IMG/VR virus record: IMGVR_UViG_3300021440_000144
Span: 1 to 20,308 of that record
Source: a virus
Direction: 5' to 3' (one strand)
Length of the DNA stretch: 20,308 nt
Shown here: positions 15,800-20,308 of the stretch, piece by piece
Position numbering within the stretch: position 1 is the stretch's first letter
Layout: each line of letters opens with the position of its first letter
Notes under the pieces: generated by a model
The model's database searches: none
Told to the model about the DNA's origin: nothing
What the model saw: the letters and a program-made list of their open reading frames with translations, nothing else
Translations under genes and position numbers: made by a program

Positions 15800-16260
15800 C
15801 GTCGCTCCCTCAAGTCTCTTGCTATCTCGTCCATTTTATTCATGATAGCGACTTGATTTTGGGTGTATTTGCTTTGGTTTTCTTCGATTCTCTTCATGTG
15901 CTCGTGTCCAGTTTTATGAAGAGTCTCCGTAACTTGTTCTCTATTGTGAATCTTGAATCCCATTTCAATAAATGCCGTACTCTGTTGGCGAATGGCCTCG
16001 GCGATCTTCTCGTCCGTGGTCTCCATTCTTACAAAGCCCTCTTTTATCACACCCATGATTTGGGTGAGGATTTCGCGATTGTTTTCCCGCAGAGCCTTCA
16101 TTAACTCTTCGGCAGTAATCGACCCCTGAGACTGAGCCTTAGCCATGGCCTCAGCTTTGACATGGGAGGGAGGGAAATACTTTACCAGAAAACCATACAC
16201 GGCTAGGAGACAGGAGATAAATAAGCCAAGGTCCGTCCAGGTGAAGTCGTGTAGGTTCAT
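15796..16260 (-). CDS. Membrane-anchored coiled-coil protein, 154 aa (spanin- or holin-like architecture)
   Basis: One membrane segment near the N-terminus (LGLFISCLLAVYGFLVKYF, about residues 11-29) is preceded by a short MNLHDFTWTD tail. About 120 charged helical residues follow, including ITAEELMKALRENNREILTQ, EKIAEAIRQQSTAF and KRIEENQSKYTQNQ. This one-helix plus coiled-coil layout is shared by inner-membrane spanin (Rz-type) proteins and by some phage anchors. No lysis enzyme is visible in the window. An AGAGG site 6 nt upstream gives the start, one base after the previous TAG. The gene overlaps the next small gene by 4 nt (ATGA). The function is open. Confidence 0.78.
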   Translation of the reverse strand: MNLHDFTWTDLGLFISCLLAVYGFLVKYFPPSHVKAEAMAKAQSQGSITAEELMKALRENNREILTQIMGVIKEGFVRMETTDEKIAEAIRQQSTAFIEMGFKIHNREQVTETLHKTGHEHMKRIEENQSKYTQNQVAIMNKMDEIARDLRERR

Positions 16261-16261
16261 G

Positions 16262-16423
16262 CTAATCCTCTACCATTTCCGGCTCTTCTTTAGTGATAAC
16301 CTTCCAACCATCACCTGATTTTGTAATGACTGAACGCTTTAAAACATTCCCGCCATTTCCAGACTCTTTTACCACAACATCATAGCCGTTTTTGGACTTG
16401 GTTACAGTTGACTCCTTAACCAT
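16262..16423 (-). CDS. Small protein of 53 aa after the portal, in frame with the portal amber stop
   Basis: From the ATG at 16421-16423 the product is MVKESTVTKSKNGYDVVVKE, then an SGNGGNVLKR segment, SVITKSGDGWKVITKEEPEM and a VED end. It has two similar beta-hairpin-like units, TVTKSKNGYDVVVKE and VITKSGDGWKVITKE. GAGGAG lies 12 nt upstream, a long spacing. A short AGGA-GTC-TCCT fold over that stretch could shorten it. The frame is also open without a stop back to the portal TAG (16469-16471), through an acidic ILDTPEEPEEESPKV stretch that looks coding. The real product may therefore start earlier or arise by readthrough. The next gene starts one base after the TAG. The function is unknown. 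Confidence 0.65.
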   Translation of the reverse strand: MVKESTVTKSKNGYDVVVKESGNGGNVLKRSVITKSGDGWKVITKEEPEMVED

Positions 16424-16468
16424 AACCTTAGGAGACTCCTCTTCCGGTTCTTCTGGAGTATCAAGAAT

Positions 16469-18625
16469 CTATTGGTTGTGGAGTTCGCGAATCCTATGGG
16501 CATTTGTGGACTCTGTTTTGATTAAATCAGTAGCCAACGTGTCATGGTTAATCTTTAATGCTACTTCAGCTTGTAAATCAGCTTTCATAGCCTCCTGATC
16601 GACCTTCTTTGCTTCTAGTTCAAGCTTGGCTTGTTCTAATTGCATCTCGCCTTGAATCTTGGCTTGTTCTAATTCAAGCCTCTTAATCTCAATTTGAACC
16701 TTGGCCCTTTCAATCTCTACCTGACCGGCTGCGGCAGCGTTCTTGTCGGCGTTCGACTTTTGTAAGGCTTCGTTAAGCTGTTGTGCTTGTAGGCTGACCT
16801 GTTGAAGTTGCGCTTGGCATTGATTCAATTGCTGTTGAAGGAAGGCTAATTGCTCATCACCTTTTTCAGGTTTAGATTGGGTGGTAATGCCTGGGAACTG
16901 CTTTTCAATGGCGAATTCAAGTCTATCAGCTAAGGCATCTTTTCCAACCCAATCCTGAGACCTTACTACAAGGTCAGGAGCCACGTTTTGGGCTAAAGGT
17001 ACAGCAGAAAGAAGCTCAAGCATGCCAGCCGCCTGCTCTTCTCTTTGCGTGTTAAACGACGGCCCAATAGAAACAGTTACATTGAAATTGCCAGAGCTAA
17101 ATCCATCGTTATCACTGGAATTTATGAGGATTAACTCCTCTTCTTCATTGTCTTTTCTGGTTGTCACCGTTCGCTTGGTATCGTAAACGATATGAATCGC
17201 TGAATTTATAACCCTTCCTTCATGGTTCATCGCCATGGCCAGGTTATCCATATAATGGAAATTAGCGGTGTTTGTCTGTGCTTCGCGACGCTTTAAGGCT
17301 ACACCAGAAGTCTCATTTGACCGGTTTCCAACCGAGGCATCGTAAATGCCTGTGATGGCCTTGATGTCCTCAATTATGTTCGCCTTTTGCATGGCGATGT
17401 TGGACAAATCAACCGAGTACTGAGCCCTTTGTGGAGGTGGGGCTATGGCTCCATTAAGGGTTACCGGCTTGTACTCAAGATATGGAACATCCGATATGTT
17501 TGAATTGGCGAACTCTTGCTCATGGCCTTCAAACTGACCTTCGGCACCAATCCAAGGAGCCCTAGGGGCTTTTGCAATGATGTCGGCTTCATTGGATGAA
17601 ACGAAATTATAAAGCCTTAGTGGGGCTTTGATGTCCCTGATAAGGCCCTTACAACTCCATTTTCCCTTGACAACGTTCTCTTTACCGATGACTGTGATAA
17701 TCGGGATTTCTTTCCAGGGTAGAGGCTCTTCGTCCACTATCTCTGAGCCCGTCATCTTGTACCACATCCAGTAAGGGTCTTGAACCTCTCTGGACTGAAG
17801 TATCGCTACCTCTTTACCTTTTGGTAGTTCGTCCTGCCAAATGGTTCTGGTTGACTCTCTACCGTTATCATCTAACCCTTGGACCTCGATTAGCGTCCTG
17901 GTTCGATATTGTTTGCAGTAATACTCTGCAATCGTAATGTCTTTTTGTGTGTACCAGAAGTTATTCGCCGATCCATCCCATGGAGTTAAGGCTATATCTG
18001 GAAACTCTTCTTCAAACTCTTTGCGCGGCTTATTGGTAACGACAAAACCATACTCACAATCAGAGTAATCCGGCCTCTGGCGTCTCCAATCCATATAAAC
18101 GGATTGGGAGTCTTGAATGGGTTCAATTACAATCTCACGATTAAACGTCCCATCGATAAACTTTGTCTTAACAATCCAATGCCCTCGACCCTCGTCAACC
18201 GCATCATCAAATCCTGCTTGCCTGGCTTGCGCTGCTTTTGACTCGTACTGAATACGACGAATAAGACCTTGGCGTCTCTTGGCCTCATCTTCGTCAGCCC
18301 CCTCATCTGTCGGGGATATTTTGATAGCTGGCTTATTTTGGCGGTTCTGGTTCTTTATATGGTCCGTGAACTGATTGGACCGCATGATTGTCAGGAATGA
18401 CCTACCAGAACCACTTCTGCTTGCAACGTCTTGAGGATTCCATTGGGCGTCGTTTTCGCCTACTGCGAAGGCTTTATCATCAAGCATCATTAAACGCTCG
18501 TGATTCTCGAAATCCTGAATTTCCTTGAACCGCTCTTTGGCTAGAGTATGAATCTCAGCCCACTCGTCAGCTTTTGATTCGCTGGCTTCGTGAGACTTCG
18601 ATTCTCCCTCTATCTTTTCGTCCAT
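16469..18625 (-). CDS. Portal protein, P22-like, 718 aa
   Basis: P22 portal is 725 aa, and this product matches its layout. An acidic N-terminal segment is followed by QDVASRSGSGRSFLTIMRSN (about residues 65-84), NRQNKPAIKISPTDEGAD, and wing and clip segments with IEPIQDSQSVYMDWRRQRPD and KWSCKGLIRDIKAPLRLYNF. Next is the ANIIEDIKAITGIYDASVG region leading to the crown. The last about 130 residues (from about 588) are a long Gln/Glu/Lys/Ala coiled coil, corresponding to the helical barrel inside P22-type capsids. Twelve copies form the DNA channel and the terminase docking ring. The ATG has no strong ribosome site. The stop is TAG, whereas most genes here use TAA, and it is followed in frame by the next small ORF. 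Confidence 0.93.
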   Translation of the reverse strand: MDEKIEGESKSHEASESKADEWAEIHTLAKERFKEIQDFENHERLMMLDDKAFAVGENDAQWNPQDVASRSGSGRSFLTIMRSNQFTDHIKNQNRQNKPAIKISPTDEGADEDEAKRRQGLIRRIQYESKAAQARQAGFDDAVDEGRGHWIVKTKFIDGTFNREIVIEPIQDSQSVYMDWRRQRPDYSDCEYGFVVTNKPRKEFEEEFPDIALTPWDGSANNFWYTQKDITIAEYYCKQYRTRTLIEVQGLDDNGRESTRTIWQDELPKGKEVAILQSREVQDPYWMWYKMTGSEIVDEEPLPWKEIPIITVIGKENVVKGKWSCKGLIRDIKAPLRLYNFVSSNEADIIAKAPRAPWIGAEGQFEGHEQEFANSNISDVPYLEYKPVTLNGAIAPPPQRAQYSVDLSNIAMQKANIIEDIKAITGIYDASVGNRSNETSGVALKRREAQTNTANFHYMDNLAMAMNHEGRVINSAIHIVYDTKRTVTTRKDNEEEELILINSSDNDGFSSGNFNVTVSIGPSFNTQREEQAAGMLELLSAVPLAQNVAPDLVVRSQDWVGKDALADRLEFAIEKQFPGITTQSKPEKGDEQLAFLQQQLNQCQAQLQQVSLQAQQLNEALQKSNADKNAAAAGQVEIERAKVQIEIKRLELEQAKIQGEMQLEQAKLELEAKKVDQEAMKADLQAEVALKINHDTLATDLIKTESTNAHRIRELHNQ

Positions 18626-18726
18626 TAGCTAGCCCGTTTCGAAGTTTAAGGATTGGGCGCTATGGAGCGGGGAGCCTATGGCTCAGGCGTTAAAATAACA
18701 CATTTTATGGTATCGCGGTATACCTT
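18626..18726 (-). other. Terminase-portal intergenic spacer with two small hairpins
   Basis: This 101-nt spacer is the longest fully intergenic stretch inside the operon. On the minus strand it can form GGTAT-(6)-ATACC (18709-18724) and GAGCC-ATA-GGCTC (18672-18684). Neither is followed by a T-run, so they are not convincing terminators. I see no clear -35/-10 promoter and no ORF of worth. Confidence 0.5.
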
Positions 18727-20142
18727 TTATCCAAAGCTGGTTCCACCAATAGGCCGATATACCGGTTTTTGTTTGTTTTCTGGGTCAACCCACTTATCCA
18801 CAATGGCGAACATAATACGCATCATATCGCTGAAATCCTTAAAATTCTCGCTTTCACGTTCTGAGTCATCTTCCAATCGGTGATTCAGTAAGCTAGCGAT
18901 CAGGTTCTTGCATTTGGCTGAAACCGAGAACTGCGGACCATTAAACGGACTGATAGGTATCATCCTGTTGTAGTCCATTAACTTATGGATAAATTGCCTC
19001 TGACTGTCGATCATGGATTCTTGAGGCATAGTGAATAGTAATCCGCCGTTTTCTTTCTTAGCGTACTGCTCCACAATCCCCTGAGTCGTACCTGTGGCCC
19101 AATTCCACCCTCCAGATCCCTTAGCGAAGCGGGTATCGATGCCGCGCTTGCGAATCTTGAACCCATGTTCCACCCCATCGGCGGCATAGATTGACCGCGC
19201 CAAATCCTCTAAGGTTCCGTTAAAAGTAAGCTTCTTCCTCATATCGTGGTAATAACCACCCAAATCCTCAAATAGCGGGTATTCGTTGTAAATGTGGAAA
19301 TGGAAATCGTCGGGCCAGTTTCGGCGCTCGTTTACCGGGAAAACGCACATCCACCCATTAGCTGGGTAGTAGTGGGCGTGAGGGTCTTGGCCGTGGTAGA
19401 AGTTGCCTATTTTGGCCAATTCCTTGTAGTCGAACTCACGGACGTGAATGGACTTATCAAAAGCAGACCACACCCTTCCGCCCATACCCATAGGCTTGCC
19501 TAGCCACTTTTGCTCATACAGCTTGAAGTCGTGGGCTTTATCGTGCTCCATCTCGATCCGCAAGACTTCTGGGAAATAAGGGTTGTCGGTGTAGTTAATT
19601 AGCCTAGAAACGCAATTTGGAGGAGGATTTATTACCCATCTCTGGTAGGTTGCGTCGTGCTCAAACTTTGGATTGAAATCAATCCAGATTTCTGAGTCCT
19701 CGGCGCGAACGGTAGGCAAAAGCAAATCCCAAGACTCATCGCTTACGTTATGAGCTTCAGACACCCAGCAGATATTTATCCCCTCGGTGGATTTAATTTG
19801 GTCCACATTACGCAAAAGGCCCATAAAAATGAACTCGGACCCATTATGGCAAATGATTGAGCTATTGGTAATTACAAAGATATGGCCAAGCTTTAGACGC
19901 TCGATGGTGTCGCTCAGTAACTTGTGAACCGACTCTTTGATGGAATTTTGAATCTCGCGGGTGCAAAGAACGCGAATCTTTGAGGCATTGGGAAATAAGA
20001 TTTTAGGGGAAATCGCAAGAATTATCAGAGCCTCAGCGATGGACCAGGACTTCGCCGAACCTCGGCCACCGTATGGAGCCTTATACCGTGATGGCGAGAA
20101 GAGGAACCGGAACGCCTCGGGGAAGCTGGCTTTAACTCTCAT
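18727..20142 (-). CDS. terL: Terminase large subunit (packaging ATPase / nuclease), 471 aa
   Basis: The motor domain opens with FPEAFRFLFSPSRYKAPYGG. A Walker A-type GGRGSAKS follows at residues 25-32, and a Walker B strand INICWVSEAHNV at about 122-133, with Glu129 the likely catalytic acid. The nuclease domain shows acidic positions in GQDPHAHYYPANGWMCVF (Asp253), YAADGVEHG (Asp322) and KDFSDMMRIMFA (Asp439), matching the usual three-carboxylate order. The N-terminus resembles PBSX-type (Terminase_3) enzymes. It packages DNA into the procapsid through the portal, whose gene follows 101 nt later. The ATG is the only usable start, since a TAG lies three codons upstream in frame. No Shine-Dalgarno is visible, and the leader can fold. 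Confidence 0.95.
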   Translation of the reverse strand: MRVKASFPEAFRFLFSPSRYKAPYGGRGSAKSWSIAEALIILAISPKILFPNASKIRVLCTREIQNSIKESVHKLLSDTIERLKLGHIFVITNSSIICHNGSEFIFMGLLRNVDQIKSTEGINICWVSEAHNVSDESWDLLLPTVRAEDSEIWIDFNPKFEHDATYQRWVINPPPNCVSRLINYTDNPYFPEVLRIEMEHDKAHDFKLYEQKWLGKPMGMGGRVWSAFDKSIHVREFDYKELAKIGNFYHGQDPHAHYYPANGWMCVFPVNERRNWPDDFHFHIYNEYPLFEDLGGYYHDMRKKLTFNGTLEDLARSIYAADGVEHGFKIRKRGIDTRFAKGSGGWNWATGTTQGIVEQYAKKENGGLLFTMPQESMIDSQRQFIHKLMDYNRMIPISPFNGPQFSVSAKCKNLIASLLNHRLEDDSERESENFKDFSDMMRIMFAIVDKWVDPENKQKPVYRPIGGTSFG

Positions 20143-20220
20143 TAATGTCTAGGTATTTTGGCATTAAACTACATCGCCGACCGGCAAGCAAGGAATTTAA
20201 CCTTGTTCTCCTAGACATAA
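20143..20220 (-). promoter_or_regulatory. Potentially structured leader of terL
   Basis: On the minus strand an outer inverted repeat ATGTCTAGG / CCTAGACAT (20210-20218 and 20145-20153; 10 of 11 pairs when extended outward) encloses a CAAGG-(7)-CCTTG hairpin and a GCCG-GT-CGGC hairpin. The 3' arm ends 2 nt before the terL ATG, which has no ribosome site of its own. A three-way-junction-like RNA is possible. The short arms mean chance cannot be excluded. Confidence 0.4.
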
Positions 20221-20308
20221 TCAATCGATGGCCTTATAGTCGCCATCATATTTAAGAGCGTCAACGGCATCAGATAGCTGGTGCATGGCCTCGCCTATGT
20301 CATTTGCA
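20221..20308 (-). CDS. C-terminal fragment of an unidentified gene (5' end outside window)
   Basis: An open frame enters from the right edge and ends in TGA at 20221-20223. The last 28 residues read ANDIGEAMHQLSDAVDALKY, then DGDYKAID, an acidic and probably helical end. In many phages the terminase small subunit lies just before the large subunit, so this could be its C-terminus. Nothing in the visible residues confirms that. Only the presence of a coding end is supported. Confidence 0.55.
   Translation of the reverse strand, partial: ANDIGEAMHQLSDAVDALKYDGDYKAID

Noticed and set aside
18672-18724. Terminator between terL and portal
   Set aside because: Both stems are 5 bp and neither is followed by a run of T on the minus strand.
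20189-20212. tRNA T-arm look-alike (CAAGG, 7-nt loop, CCTTG) in the terL leader
   Set aside because: The loop lacks the TTC core and there is no matching acceptor, D or anticodon arm on either strand.
20132-20218. 28-codon ORF between the partial gene and terL, overlapping the terL start by 11 nt
   Set aside because: It has no ribosome site, an Arg/Leu-rich composition without a recognisable pattern, and its ATG lies in the arm of the inverted repeat. It could be a coupling leader, but evidence is too thin for a gene call.

Overview
The window is the late structural half of a tailed-phage genome, either a virion genome or a prophage. Every supported gene is read from the minus strand, so transcription runs from high to low coordinates. 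The P22-type portal, coat with I-domain, gp10-like tail factor, gp7-like ejection protein and beta-helix tailspike indicate a short-tailed (podovirus-type) phage of a Gram-negative bacterium. The exact host cannot be read from the sequence. Moderate GC, near-exclusive TAA stops and many TAATG or ATGA junctions fit one dense late operon. No integrase, repressor, replication gene, tRNA, IS element or CRISPR array is visible.

Layout in transcription order. (1) At the right edge lies the C-terminus of an unidentified gene (20221-20308), then a 78-nt potentially folded leader, then terminase large subunit (18727-20142) and a P22-like portal (16469-18625). (2) A block of seven genes (12155-16423) stands between portal and scaffold: a 53-aa protein in frame with the portal amber stop, a coiled-coil protein with one membrane segment, a 54-aa hydrophobic protein, a 131-aa beta-rich protein, a 388-aa probable beta-propeller, a 284-aa beta-rich protein, and a protein with nine ~21-residue repeats. 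(3) The capsid section holds scaffold (TTG start, 11306-12100), major coat (10017-11216) and a probable decoration protein (9553-9960), and ends at a strong intrinsic terminator (9517-9549). (4) The tail and ejection section holds a gp4-like adaptor (8798-9505), a gp10-like protein (7374-8798), a small beta protein where P22 has its tail needle (6994-7374), three putative ejection proteins (6068-6991, 4668-6068, 2706-4655) and a large tailspike open at the left edge (1-2702).

Together these genes package DNA into a procapsid (terminase, portal, scaffold, coat), seal and decorate the head, build the short tail, carry internal proteins that are ejected with the DNA, and recognise or degrade a surface polysaccharide. 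The portal-to-scaffold block is the least understood part. Its beta-rich, repetitive and membrane-associated products look like virion-surface or accessory factors. The window is organised like a P22-type phage and I do not claim a wholly new system. The second-look items are this block, two genes that begin in frame behind the previous stop codon without an obvious start, the mid-operon terminator, the apparent lack of a coiled-coil tail needle, and the structured leader of the terminase.
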